64,000 bases of DNA from Saccharothrix sp. NRRL B-16348 (GTDB taxonomy: Bacteria; Actinomycetota; Actinomycetes; Mycobacteriales; Pseudonocardiaceae), in the NCBI RefSeq assembly GCF_001280085.1, contig NZ_LGED01000203.1:1-64000 (forward strand), given 5' to 3'. Below are positions 6,419-14,443 of the stretch, piece after piece. The position numbers and the translations under genes are program-made. The notes below the pieces were generated by a model. It saw only the letters and a program-made list of their open reading frames with translations, ran no database searches and was not told where the DNA came from. Within the stretch, counting starts at the first letter, position 1; the number at the start of each line of letters is the position of its first letter.

Positions 6419-8322
6419 AGGTGGCGCGCCCACCAGTCCAGGACGGCCTCGAACCGCTGCGCGCGGTGGCGCGGCTTGCCCGAGCGGGTCAGCTCGTGGC
6501 CCTCGCCCGGGAACACCAGCATCTCGGCCTCGACGCCGTTGCGGCGCAACGCGACGAACAGCCGCTGCGCCTGCTCCAGCGGGCAGCGCCAGTCGTGCTC
6601 GGAGTGCACGACCATGAACGGCATGGAGATCTTCTCCGCGTAGGTCAGCGGGCTCATCGCGCGCTGGGTCTCCAGGCTCGGCCCGCAGTAGGCGTCGGCG
6701 AAGAACCAGCCGATGTCCGACGAACCGGCGAACGAGTCCCACGCGTTGACGGCGCGCTCGCTCCACGCGGCGCGGAACCGCTCGCCGTGGTGCGCGGCCA
6801 GCCAGGAGGTCATGAAGCCGCCGTAGGAGCCGCCCATCACGCCCACGCGGTCGGCGTCGAGGTCCGGGCGCTCCAGCGCGACGTCGAGCACGGCGAGGAC
6901 GTCGTCCACGTCGACCGTGCCGAACCCGCCGATCACGGCCTGGCCGTGCGCCTGGCCGTACCCGGCGGACCCGCGCGGGTTGGGCAGCACGACCGCGTAG
7001 CCGGCCGCGGCGTACACCTGTGCCTCGTCGAAGAAACCCCAGCCGTGGTACATGAACGGGCCGCCGTGCACGGCCAGCACCACCGGGTGCGGCCCTTCGC
7101 CCTCGGGCAGCACGAGCCAGCCGTGCACCGGGTAGCCGTCCGGCGCGGCGCCGGTCAGCTCGACCGACGGCCGCAGCGGCACGGTCGAGCCGAAGTCGGT
7201 CAGCGTGCCGCCGCCGACGAGCTCGACCTCGCCGGTGTTGTCCGCGGTGGACACCACGGCCACGACCCGGTCGCCGTCGGCGGCGAACGACTTCACCTCG
7301 GCCTGGTCGCCCGCGAGCAGCTCGAGGTCGGCCAGCACGGCGTTGTCGGCGTCCAGCGGCACGCGGCGCAGCTCGACCGCGCCCCGGTGGCGGACCGCCA
7401 CGAGCACGCCCGAGTCGGTCACGACCGGCGCGCCGGCGGCCTTCTCGCAGTCCACCGTCTCCATGTCGGTGAGCCGGGTGAGCCGCTCGCCGTCGAACCG
7501 CCACAGGCTCATGTTCCGGGCGATGGCGGCCGCGCGCGGCGCCTGCTCGGGCGAGTAGAACAGCACGCCGCCGTCGGGCAGCGCGACCGGGTGCGCGGCC
7601 CAGCCCGGGGTCTGCACGACCAGCTCGGGCTCACCGCCGGCCGCGGGCACGCGGTAGACGTCGTTGTTGAACGTCTCGGCCGCGCCGAGGTCCCGTTCGG
7701 CCAGGAACAGCACGGCCTCGCCGTCCGCGGTCCAGGCGGGCTCCGCGGCGGAGAACGTGCCGTCGGTCAGCTCGACCGGCTCGGCGTCGGCGTCGAGCGC
7801 GTCCACGGCGAACAGCCGCGAGTGCCGGTCGGCGGTGAAGCCGACGTCGTCCAGCCGGTAGTCGAGCCGGGTGATGCGCCGCGGCGCCTCGGCGTCCGGC
7901 GTCGGCGCTTCCCCGCCCTCGACGAGCGGGGCCCCGTAGCGACCGGCTTCGGGAACCCGCGCGGTGAACGCAATCCGCCGCGAGTCCGGCGCCCACACCG
8001 GCGCGCCCGCGCCGAGCTTCAGGTCGGTGAGCGCGCGCGCCTCGCCGCCGTCGGCGGGCATGACGTGCAGCTGCGGCGCCTTGCCGCGCGCCGTGACGCG
8101 CAGGAACGCGACCCAGCGGCCGTCCGGGGAGATCCGGGGTGCCAGGTCGCGTTCCGCCCACGTCCACCGCGTCGTCCCGCTGCCGTCCAGGGCGACGCGG
8201 TGCAGCCCGCCCCGGTAGGCGTTCGCGGCGACGTCCGGGGTGGAGACGTTCACCAGGACGAGGTCCCCACGCACCGACACGGAGCCGGGCTGGGTCAACG
8301 ACTTCAAGTCATCGGGGCGCAC
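6412..8322 (-). CDS. S9 family serine peptidase (prolyl oligopeptidase/acylaminoacyl-peptidase type)
   Basis: 636 residues, the normal length for the family. The N-terminal ~370 residues form a propeller-like domain with WD/TolB-style repeats (ISPDGRWVAFLR, WAPDSRRIAFTAR, PAWTADGEAVLFL). The C-terminal alpha/beta hydrolase has HGGPFMYHGWGFF (oxyanion region), the nucleophile GGSYGG, the acid in HSEHDWRCP and the His in GEGHEL. No signal peptide is seen, so it is probably cytoplasmic and removes or releases N-terminal residues from oligopeptides. The start is GTG with no good Shine-Dalgarno. An AT-rich TAATAAT box lies about 22 nt upstream. Confidence 0.9.
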   Translation of the reverse strand: MRPDDLKSLTQPGSVSVRGDLVLVNVSTPDVAANAYRGGLHRVALDGSGTTRWTWAERDLAPRISPDGRWVAFLRVTARGKAPQLHVMPADGGEARALTDLKLGAGAPVWAPDSRRIAFTARVPEAGRYGAPLVEGGEAPTPDAEAPRRITRLDYRLDDVGFTADRHSRLFAVDALDADAEPVELTDGTFSAAEPAWTADGEAVLFLAERDLGAAETFNNDVYRVPAAGGEPELVVQTPGWAAHPVALPDGGVLFYSPEQAPRAAAIARNMSLWRFDGERLTRLTDMETVDCEKAAGAPVVTDSGVLVAVRHRGAVELRRVPLDADNAVLADLELLAGDQAEVKSFAADGDRVVAVVSTADNTGEVELVGGGTLTDFGSTVPLRPSVELTGAAPDGYPVHGWLVLPEGEGPHPVVLAVHGGPFMYHGWGFFDEAQVYAAAGYAVVLPNPRGSAGYGQAHGQAVIGGFGTVDVDDVLAVLDVALERPDLDADRVGVMGGSYGGFMTSWLAAHHGERFRAAWSERAVNAWDSFAGSSDIGWFFADAYCGPSLETQRAMSPLTYAEKISMPFMVVHSEHDWRCPLEQAQRLFVALRRNGVEAEMLVFPGEGHELTRSGKPRHRAQRFEAVLDWWARHLA

Positions 8323-8344
8323 GCTTCAGCACGTTACCCCAACG

Positions 8345-8351
8345 ATTATTA
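8345..8351 (-). promoter_or_regulatory. Candidate -10 box for the S9 peptidase gene
   Basis: On the minus strand TAATAAT is preceded by GC and stands out from the GC-rich surroundings, 22 nt before the GTG start at 8322. No convincing -35 is seen. Confidence 0.35.
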
Positions 8352-8375
8352 GCAACGCTTACGAGATTTTGACGC

Positions 8376-9389
8376 TCACAGATGGTCACTGGGAGCGGGA
8401 ACGTGCTTCACCGACTCGGGGTTCCGCCGCACCTTGACCAGGCTGGCGATGGTGGTGATGGCCAGCACGCCCACGATCACCGACAGCGACACCTCGATGC
8501 CGATCGTCGGCACGTGCAGCGGCTCACCGCCGTTGAGGAACGGCAGCGAGTTGGTGTGCAGCGCCTCCAGGATCAGCTTCACGCCGATGAAGCCGAGGAT
8601 CACCGACAGGCCGATCGACAGGTACACGAGCTTGTTCAGCAGACCGCCGAGCAGGAAGTACAGCTGCCGCAGGCCCATCAGCGCGAACGCGTTCGCGGTG
8701 AAGACCAGGAACGGCTCCTTGGTCAGGCCGAAGATCGCCGGGATGGAGTCGAGCGCGAACAGCAGGTCCGTGGTGCCGATGGCGACGATGACGATGAACA
8801 TCGGCGTGACGAACCGCTTGCCGTCGATCTTCACGAACGACTTGCCGCCCTGGTAGCTGTCCATCACCGGGTACAGCTTGCGGACGACCCGCAGCGCGAC
8901 GTTCTCCTTGTACTCCTCCTTCTCCTCTTCCTCGTGGTCGGTCCGCGCCAGCTTGTAGCCGGTGTAGATGAGGAACGCCCCGAAGAGGTAGAAGACCCAG
9001 CTGAACTGCGCGATGACCGCCGCGCCGACCGCGATGAAGATGCCGCGCATGACCAGCGCCATCAGGATGCCGATCAGCAGCACCTTGTGCTGGTGGATCG
9101 CGGGCACCTTGAAGGTGGTCATGATGATCAAGAAGATGAACAGGTTGTCGACGCTCAGCGAGTACTCGGTGATGTACCCGGCGAAGAACTCGCCCGCGTA
9201 GACACCACCGGACCAGAGCCAGATGCCGAGGCCGAACAGGACCGCCACACCGACGTAGAAGGTGACCCACCGGGCGGCTTCGCCGATGGTGACCTCGTGC
9301 GGTTTGCGGTCGACGATGAAGAGGTCGATGGCCAACAGGACCATCAGGCCGGCAATCGTGGCGAACCACAGCCACACGGGAACAGACAT
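8376..9389 (-). CDS. TerC/Alx family membrane protein, likely Mn2+ exporter
   Basis: 337 residues with about nine hydrophobic helices. Family landmarks are TEYSLSVDNLFIFLIIM and TTDLLFALDSIPAIFGLT, two copies of the D/N-rich metal-binding helix motif (S-x-D-N and A-x-D-S). An acidic loop (DHEEEEKEEYKE, about residues 151-162) lies in the middle. TerC-like proteins export manganese or supply metal to secreted proteins. The leader carries a yybP-ykoY-like riboswitch, which supports Mn2+ control. GGAGG lies 8 nt before ATG. Despite the name, nothing here points to tellurite resistance: no other ter genes are nearby. Confidence 0.9.
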   Translation of the reverse strand: MSVPVWLWFATIAGLMVLLAIDLFIVDRKPHEVTIGEAARWVTFYVGVAVLFGLGIWLWSGGVYAGEFFAGYITEYSLSVDNLFIFLIIMTTFKVPAIHQHKVLLIGILMALVMRGIFIAVGAAVIAQFSWVFYLFGAFLIYTGYKLARTDHEEEEKEEYKENVALRVVRKLYPVMDSYQGGKSFVKIDGKRFVTPMFIVIVAIGTTDLLFALDSIPAIFGLTKEPFLVFTANAFALMGLRQLYFLLGGLLNKLVYLSIGLSVILGFIGVKLILEALHTNSLPFLNGGEPLHVPTIGIEVSLSVIVGVLAITTIASLVKVRRNPESVKHVPAPSDHL

Positions 9390-9427
9390 CGACTAACCTC
9401 CGGTGCATCGCGCGCACGCCAATGACC

Positions 9428-9535
9428 GGAGGTCTCCTCCGCCGGCTTGAACGACCGACCGGCGGCACCGGGAACCTCACGCCAGGCTCCGTGCTGACGA
9501 CACCGCCGCGAGGGAGTACTCCCCTCCACGCACCC
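9428..9535 (-). ncRNA. yybP-ykoY-type Mn2+ riboswitch upstream of terC
   Basis: Read on the minus strand, the terC leader has the two conserved blocks of the family: GGGGAGTACTCCC near the 5' end (9512-9524) and GGAGGAGACCTCC near the 3' end (9428-9440). GTCGTCAGCACGGAGCC lies between them. These match the L1 (GGGGAGUA) and L3 (GAGACC) loops that dock to bind Mn2+. The element ends about 38 nt before the terC start, leaving room for an expression platform around the Shine-Dalgarno. It is assigned by motif recognition and no covariance model was run. Confidence 0.8.
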
Positions 9536-9663
9536 ACAGTCTCACGCATGAGTGCGGTTCCGCGCCAGCGGAGGTGATCAGAGGCACCCGACCGGGGCGG
9601 AACCGGTCGGTTCGGCTGAGAGCGCGAGGCGGTGCTGACAGCCCGTTCTCAGCTAATCACGCC

Positions 9664-9669
9664 TATGGT
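9664..9669 (+). promoter_or_regulatory. TATGGT -10 box deciding the start of the hydrolase-ABC fusion
   Basis: TATGGT is followed by 7 nt and then GTG at 9677, the leaderless layout used by many genes in this window. The same bases contain an ATG (9665) in frame, so the start is either this ATG or, more likely, GTG 9677. Confidence 0.45.
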
Positions 9670-9676
9670 CAACTCC

Positions 9677-12541
9677 GTGGCCTCCCTCAACCGCCTCCGC
9701 GGCAGGTGGTCGCTCCCCGCGCTGGTCGTGCTGGTCGCCCTGGTGGGCGCCATCGTGGTCTTCACGCGCCAAGGGGACGACCCCGCCCCGGTGAGCACCC
9801 GCGACGCGGTGATCGACGTGCCGGAAAGACCGGACAGCGACCGCACCGTGCAGATCGACACCACCCTGTACCTGCCCGAACGCACACCCGCGCCCGCCGT
9901 CCTGCTGCCGCACGGCTTCGGCGGCAGCAAGGCGAGCGTCGCCTCCCAGGCCACCGAGCTGGCCCAGCGCGGGTTCGTCGTCCTGACCTACTCGGCGCGC
10001 GGCTTCGGCCGCAGCACCGGCCAGATCGCCCTGAACTCGCTCGACCACGAGGTCCGCGACGCGCAGAAGCTGCTCGACTGGCTGGCCACCCGTGAAGAGG
10101 TCGTGACCGACAGCGCCGGAGACCCGAAGATCGGCGTGACCGGCGGCTCCTACGGCGGCGCGCTCGCGCTGTCGCTGGCCGGCGTCGACCCGCGGGTCGA
10201 CACCATCGCCCCGGTCATCACCTACAACGACCTGGCCCAGGCGCTGCTGCCGAACTCGGCGCGCGCCGAGGGCGTGCCGACCGACACCCCGGCGGCGGGC
10301 GCGTTCGCCGACGGGGGCGTGTTCAAGCGGTCGTGGGCGGGCATCTTCTTCTCCGCCGGCCTGTCCGGCGCGGACGCCACCAACCCCGGCCAGGAGGCCA
10401 CCGAGCCTGGTCAGGAGGACGACGACGCCCAGGGCGTCGACAGCGCCGCCGCCGCGGTCACCACGCCGCCGCAGCTGGGTGGCGACAACCCCCGGCCCGT
10501 CGGACCGCTGAACGGCGCGTGCGGCCGGTTCCAGGCCGACGTGTGCGCCGCGTACACCGAGGTCGCGACCACCGGCAAGGCCGGGCCGCAGACCCTGGAG
10601 GTGCTGCGCCGCGCGTCGCCGTCGGCGGTGACGAACAAGATCACCCAGCCGACGATGCTGGTCCAGGGCGAGCAGGACACCCTGTTCGGCCTCGACCAGG
10701 CCGACGCCAACGCCCGCCAGATCGCCGCGAACGGCGCGAAGGTCAAGGTCGTCTGGTACTCGGGCGGCCACGACGGCGGCTCGCCCGGCCCCGAGCTGCG
10801 CGGCCAGATCGCCGACTGGATGGCGTTCCACCTGGAGGGCAAGGGCGCCGACCCCGGCACGAGCTTCGAGTACACCGTGGTCGGCGCGTTCCGCAGCAGC
10901 GGGACGCCGTCGTTGCGCAACGTCATCGCGCCGAGCTACCCGGGCCTGAACGGCTCGGGGGGCGTCGAGCGCCGCGACGTGCCGCTGACCGGCCGCGAGC
11001 AGGTCGTGGTCAACCCGGCGGGCGGCAACCCGGCGGCGGTGTCCAGCCTGCCCGGCCTCGGGTCGGTGGTGGCGCGGTCCAGCTCGCTGTCGTCGCGGCT
11101 GTCGATCGACCTGCCCGGCCAGGCCGCGGTGTTCCAGAGCGAGCCGCAGACCGCGCAGACGCTGCTGACCGGCGCGTCCACGGTGCGGCTGCGCGTGGCC
11201 GCCGTGCCGGGCCAGCCGGTGCCCGCCGAGGGCGCGGTGCTGTTCGTGAAGCTGTACGACGCCGACGCCAGTGGCGTGCGGACGCTGCCCGGCTCGGCGG
11301 TCGCGCCGGTGCGGGTGACCGACCTGCCGGCCGACGGCACGCCGGTCGAGGTGACCGTGACGCTGCCCGGCGCGGTGCGCCCGGTCGAGGCCGACCACCG
11401 GCTGCAGCTGGTCGTGTCGACCACCGACATGGCGTACTCGAACGCGCCGGAGCCCGCCGCGTACCGGATCTCGCTGGCCTCGGCCGCGCTGTCGGTGCCG
11501 GTGGTGCCGGGCGTGAACGCGACCAGCGAGGTGCCGACCGGCGCGCTGTGGGGCATCGCGATCGTGCTCATCATCTGCGTCATCGCGGGTGTCGTCGCGT
11601 GGTTCCGCCGCAGGCTGACCGCCGACGTCGACCCGGAGCTCGAGTCGGTGCCGCTGGTGATCGAGAACCTGAGCAAGTCCTACCCCGGCGGGTTCGTCGC
11701 GGTGAAGGACCTGTCGTTCCGGGTGGAGCACGGCCAGGTGCTCGGCCTGCTCGGGCCCAACGGCGCGGGCAAGACCACCACGCTGCGCATGCTGATGGGC
11801 CTGATCCGACCCAGCGAGGGCGGGATCAGGGTGTTCGGCCACCGGATCAGCCCCGGTGCGCCGGTGCTGTCTCGGATCGGGTCGTTCGTCGAGGGCTCGG
11901 GCTTCCTGCCGCACCTGTCCGGCGCGGAGAACCTGCGGCTGTACTGGGCGGCCACCGGCCGTCCGCTGGAGCAGGCGCACGTCGAGGAGGCCTTGGAGAT
12001 CGCGGGCCTGGGCAACGCCGTGCGCCGGCGCGTGCGGACCTACAGCCAGGGCATGCGGCAGCGGTTGGCGATCGCGCAGGCCATGCTCGGCCTGCCGGAC
12101 CTGCTGGTGCTCGACGAGCCGACCAACGGGCTCGACCCGCCGCAGATCCACCAGATGCGCGAGGTGCTGCGCCGCTACGCCGCGGCCGGGCGCACCGTGC
12201 TGGTGTCGTCCCACCTGCTCGCCGAGGTCGAGCAGACGTGCACGCACGTGGTCGTGATGCACAAGGGGTCGCTGGTCGCGGCCGGTCCGGTCGACGAGAT
12301 CGCGACGGGCGGCGGCGAGGCGAGCTTCAAGGTCGACCGGCCGGACGAGGCGGCCACCGTGCTGAAGAGCCTGTCCGGCGTGCACGACGTGCACGTGGAC
12401 GGCGAGCAGGTCCACGCGAGCCTCAACGGCACCCCCCGCGCGTCGGCGTTGCAGGCCCTCGTGGCCGCGGGCGTGGCCGTGGACCAGGCCGGTCCACGCC
12501 GCCGGTTGGAAGACGCGTTCCTCGAGTTGGTGGGCGAATGA
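9677..12541 (+). CDS. Fusion of a membrane-anchored alpha/beta (S15-like) hydrolase with an ABC transporter ATPase
   Basis: 954 residues. Order: an N-terminal anchor helix (about 10-27); an extracellular X-Pro/S15-type hydrolase with HGFGGSK, nucleophile GGSYGG (about 165), a Gln/Asp-rich insert, acid in EQDTLFG and His in SGGHDGG; a beta-rich S15 C-terminal domain; a transmembrane helix (WGIAIVLIICVIAGVVAWF, about 630-648); then an ABC ATPase with Walker A GPNGAGKTTT, signature YSQGMRQRL, Walker B LLVLDEPTNGLD and H-loop SSHLL. The topology places the hydrolase outside and the ATPase inside. It overlaps the permease gene by 4 nt (ATGA), so the two probably form one exporter whose hydrolase acts on the exported compound or on peptides. 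ATG 9665 is the alternative start. Confidence 0.85.
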   Translation: MASLNRLRGRWSLPALVVLVALVGAIVVFTRQGDDPAPVSTRDAVIDVPERPDSDRTVQIDTTLYLPERTPAPAVLLPHGFGGSKASVASQATELAQRGFVVLTYSARGFGRSTGQIALNSLDHEVRDAQKLLDWLATREEVVTDSAGDPKIGVTGGSYGGALALSLAGVDPRVDTIAPVITYNDLAQALLPNSARAEGVPTDTPAAGAFADGGVFKRSWAGIFFSAGLSGADATNPGQEATEPGQEDDDAQGVDSAAAAVTTPPQLGGDNPRPVGPLNGACGRFQADVCAAYTEVATTGKAGPQTLEVLRRASPSAVTNKITQPTMLVQGEQDTLFGLDQADANARQIAANGAKVKVVWYSGGHDGGSPGPELRGQIADWMAFHLEGKGADPGTSFEYTVVGAFRSSGTPSLRNVIAPSYPGLNGSGGVERRDVPLTGREQVVVNPAGGNPAAVSSLPGLGSVVARSSSLSSRLSIDLPGQAAVFQSEPQTAQTLLTGASTVRLRVAAVPGQPVPAEGAVLFVKLYDADASGVRTLPGSAVAPVRVTDLPADGTPVEVTVTLPGAVRPVEADHRLQLVVSTTDMAYSNAPEPAAYRISLASAALSVPVVPGVNATSEVPTGALWGIAIVLIICVIAGVVAWFRRRLTADVDPELESVPLVIENLSKSYPGGFVAVKDLSFRVEHGQVLGLLGPNGAGKTTTLRMLMGLIRPSEGGIRVFGHRISPGAPVLSRIGSFVEGSGFLPHLSGAENLRLYWAATGRPLEQAHVEEALEIAGLGNAVRRRVRTYSQGMRQRLAIAQAMLGLPDLLVLDEPTNGLDPPQIHQMREVLRRYAAAGRTVLVSSHLLAEVEQTCTHVVVMHKGSLVAAGPVDEIATGGGEASFKVDRPDEAATVLKSLSGVHDVHVDGEQVHASLNGTPRASALQALVAAGVAVDQAGPRRRLEDAFLELVGE

Positions 12542-13464
12542 GCGAGAACGGTGTGCACACCGATCCGGCGGCGATCTCCGATCTGACGGACGCCGCGACG
12601 GCCGAGCACTCGTCGGTCGCGCCGGACGGGTCGAAGGTCGGGTACCGGGCCGGGCGGACGTTGCCCGTGCGGGTGGAGCTGGTGCGGCAGTTGCGCCGCA
12701 GGCGGACGCAGTTGGTGCTGGGGTTCCTGGTGCTGCTGCCGTTCATCCTGGTCGTGGCGTTCGAGCTGGGGCAGGCGTCGCCGAACCGGCGGTCGGGCGG
12801 GTTCGTCGACCTGGCCACGGCCAGCGGCGTGAACTTCGTGATCCTGACGCTGTTCGTCAGCGGCAGCTTCCTGCTGCCGATGATCGTGGCGCTGTTCTTC
12901 GGCGACACGATCGCGAGCGAGGCGTCGTGGTCGTCGTTGAAGTACCTGCTGGCCGCGCCGATCCCCCGGCACCGGCTGCTGCGGCGCAAGGCGCTGGCGT
13001 CCGGGCTGATGTCGGTGTTCGCGCTGGCGCTGCTGCCCGCGGTGGCGCTGGTCGTCGGCGTGATCTGGTACGGGGCGGGCGAGGCGGTGTCGCCGACCGG
13101 TGAGGCCGCGTCCTTCGGCGCCAGCGTGTACGGCGTGGCGCTGGCCGTGGTCTACATCTCGATCCACCTGTTCTGGGTGGCCGGGCTGGCGCTGTACCTG
13201 TCGGTGTCCACGGACGCGCCGCTGGGCGCGGTGGGCGGCGCGGTGCTGGCGTCGATCGTGTCGCAGATCCTCGACCAGATCACCGCGCTCGAAGGGCTGC
13301 GGGACTACCTGCCGACGCACTACGCGCTGGCGTGGGCGGACCTGCTGTCGTCGGACGTCGACTGGTCGCAGATGGCGAAGGGCACGTTCTCCGCCTTGGC
13401 GTACGGCGCGTTCTTCACCTTGCTGGCGGCGCGGAAGTTCGCGCGCAAGGACATCACCAGCTGA
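12538..13464 (+). CDS. ABC transporter permease
   Basis: 308 residues. A polar N-terminus of about 55 residues is followed by six hydrophobic helices (for example LVLGFLVLLPFILVVAFELG, FVILTLFVSGSFLLPMIVAL, and YLPTHYALAWADLL before the last helix), as in ABC-2 type permeases. ATG lies in an ATGA overlap with the ATPase-hydrolase fusion, so the two are translationally coupled partners. A strong hairpin terminator follows 8 nt after the stop. Confidence 0.85.
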   Translation: MSENGVHTDPAAISDLTDAATAEHSSVAPDGSKVGYRAGRTLPVRVELVRQLRRRRTQLVLGFLVLLPFILVVAFELGQASPNRRSGGFVDLATASGVNFVILTLFVSGSFLLPMIVALFFGDTIASEASWSSLKYLLAAPIPRHRLLRRKALASGLMSVFALALLPAVALVVGVIWYGAGEAVSPTGEAASFGASVYGVALAVVYISIHLFWVAGLALYLSVSTDAPLGAVGGAVLASIVSQILDQITALEGLRDYLPTHYALAWADLLSSDVDWSQMAKGTFSALAYGAFFTLLAARKFARKDITS

Positions 13465-13472
13465 GATCCGTC

Positions 13473-13512
13473 AGCGGGAACGGCGCACCGGGTGGTCCTG
13501 GTGCGCCGTTCC
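13473..13512. terminator. Hairpin terminator after the ABC permease
   Basis: The arms CGGGAACGGCGCACC (13473-13487) and its near-complement GGTGCGCCGTTCCCG (13498-13512) flank a short loop and are followed by TGTTT. It lies between the ABC operon and the convergent YjbR gene, so it may serve both directions. Confidence 0.75.
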
Positions 13513-13518
13513 CGTGTT

Positions 13519-13866
13519 TCAGGACGGCCGCTTGGACCGGGGCAGCTTGTCCACGATCAGCTGGTAGGACAGGTCGAGGAGTTCGAGCAGCTCGTCGTCG
13601 GGCACCGCGCCGCCGAGGCTCACCCGGTTCCACCCGTAGCGGCCGATGTAGGCGCTGACCGCGATGTCGTCCGGGTACAGCTCGCGCCAGTGCGCCGCGT
13701 CGTCGGCGGTGGCGCCCGACTTCACGCCGACGCTGCCGCCGTCCAGCCCGATGAACGCGAAGATCTTCCCGCCGACCTTGCAGCACAGCTCGCCGTCGCC
13801 GAACGGGTACGTCTCCTCGGCGCCGGGCTTGGCCAGGCAGTGCTCGATCACCTCGTCCAACGTCAT
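13519..13866 (-). CDS. MmcQ/YjbR family protein
   Basis: 115 residues, typical length. Landmarks are TYPFGDGELCCKVGGKIFAF near the N-terminus and YIGRYGWNRVSLGG (about residues 75-88), the conserved core of the YjbR fold, followed by the C-terminal helix LSYQLIVDKLP. The family has a DNA-binding-like double-wing fold but no established reaction. Translation probably begins at the 5' end of the mRNA: TAGCGT (13873-13878) is 6 nt before ATG. Confidence 0.8.
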   Translation of the reverse strand: MTLDEVIEHCLAKPGAEETYPFGDGELCCKVGGKIFAFIGLDGGSVGVKSGATADDAAHWRELYPDDIAVSAYIGRYGWNRVSLGGAVPDDELLELLDLSYQLIVDKLPRSKRPS

Positions 13867-13872
13867 GGCACC

Positions 13873-13896
13873 ACGCTAACCGGCGGCAATTAAGGT
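13873..13896. promoter_or_regulatory. Back-to-back leaderless promoters
   Basis: Within 36 bp, TAGCGT (minus strand, 13873-13878) lies 6 nt before the YjbR ATG, and TAAGGT (plus strand, 13891-13896) lies 6 nt before GTG 13903. The two -10 boxes face away from each other with only 12 bp between them, so the two promoters should compete for polymerase. Confidence 0.55.
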
Positions 13897-13902
13897 GATC
13901 AC

Positions 13903-14292
13903 GTGACTGTCTACACGGACGCGGAGAGCCGGACCCTGCGCACGGCCGTCTTCGGCGCGATGGTGCTGGTGTCCACCGCCGAGCCGGGCGCGCTGGACGA
14001 GGAGAGCCACGCGGGCATCCGGGCGATGGCGGCGTTCTCGCCCCGGCTGCGGCAGGTGCTCGGCGCCGCACGTCCCGAACTGCCCGCGGGCTCGACGGCC
14101 GAGGTGGAGGCCGGTGTGCTCGACGCGTTGCGGCGCTCGGTCGACATCCTGGCCGCGAAGACGCCCGACGAGGCGACGGCGTTCCCGGCGGCGGTGCTCG
14201 CGGTCTGCGCGCAGGTCGCCTCGGCGGACGGCCGCGTCGGTGAGGCCGAGGACGCCGTGGTCGGCAAGGTCCGCGCCGCCCTGGAGGGCTGA
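13903..14292 (+). CDS. Small TerB-like/unknown helical protein
   Basis: 129 residues, all-helical in appearance and acidic. AAVLAVCAQVASADGRVGEAEDAVVGKVRAAL at the C-terminus has the A-D-G-x-x-x-x-x-E pattern of TerB-like domains (alanine-rich helix, then ADGxVxxxE). The first half is less typical. GTG start with TAAGGT 6 nt upstream. It may sense metal or stress as TerB proteins are proposed to do, but no partner is next to it. Function not assigned. Confidence 0.6.
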   Translation: MTVYTDAESRTLRTAVFGAMVLVSTAEPGALDEESHAGIRAMAAFSPRLRQVLGAARPELPAGSTAEVEAGVLDALRRSVDILAAKTPDEATAFPAAVLAVCAQVASADGRVGEAEDAVVGKVRAALEG

Positions 14293-14443
14293 GCGCCAGG
14301 GGGCCGATCGAGTGGTCCCGCGCCTCCCGGTGCACGGCGGGCCCGGCCGGCGCCTCTTACCCGTGACGGATCACCAACGGGGAACGGGGGGACATCCGCA
14401 TGGACCACTCGACGACGGCCCGGCGTCCGCACGGCGGTGGGCG

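Noticed and set aside
5953..8352. 799-codon plus-strand frame across the Crp and S9 peptidase genes
   Set aside because: It spans two unrelated genes in antisense and has shadow composition.
8376..9389. Tellurite resistance operon
   Set aside because: Only a TerC-like gene is present, and its leader points to Mn2+; the weak TerB-like gene at 13903 is separate.
9653..12415. 920-codon open frame opposite the hydrolase-ABC gene
   Set aside because: Same GC shadow effect; low-complexity His/Arg/Val/Gln composition and no motif.
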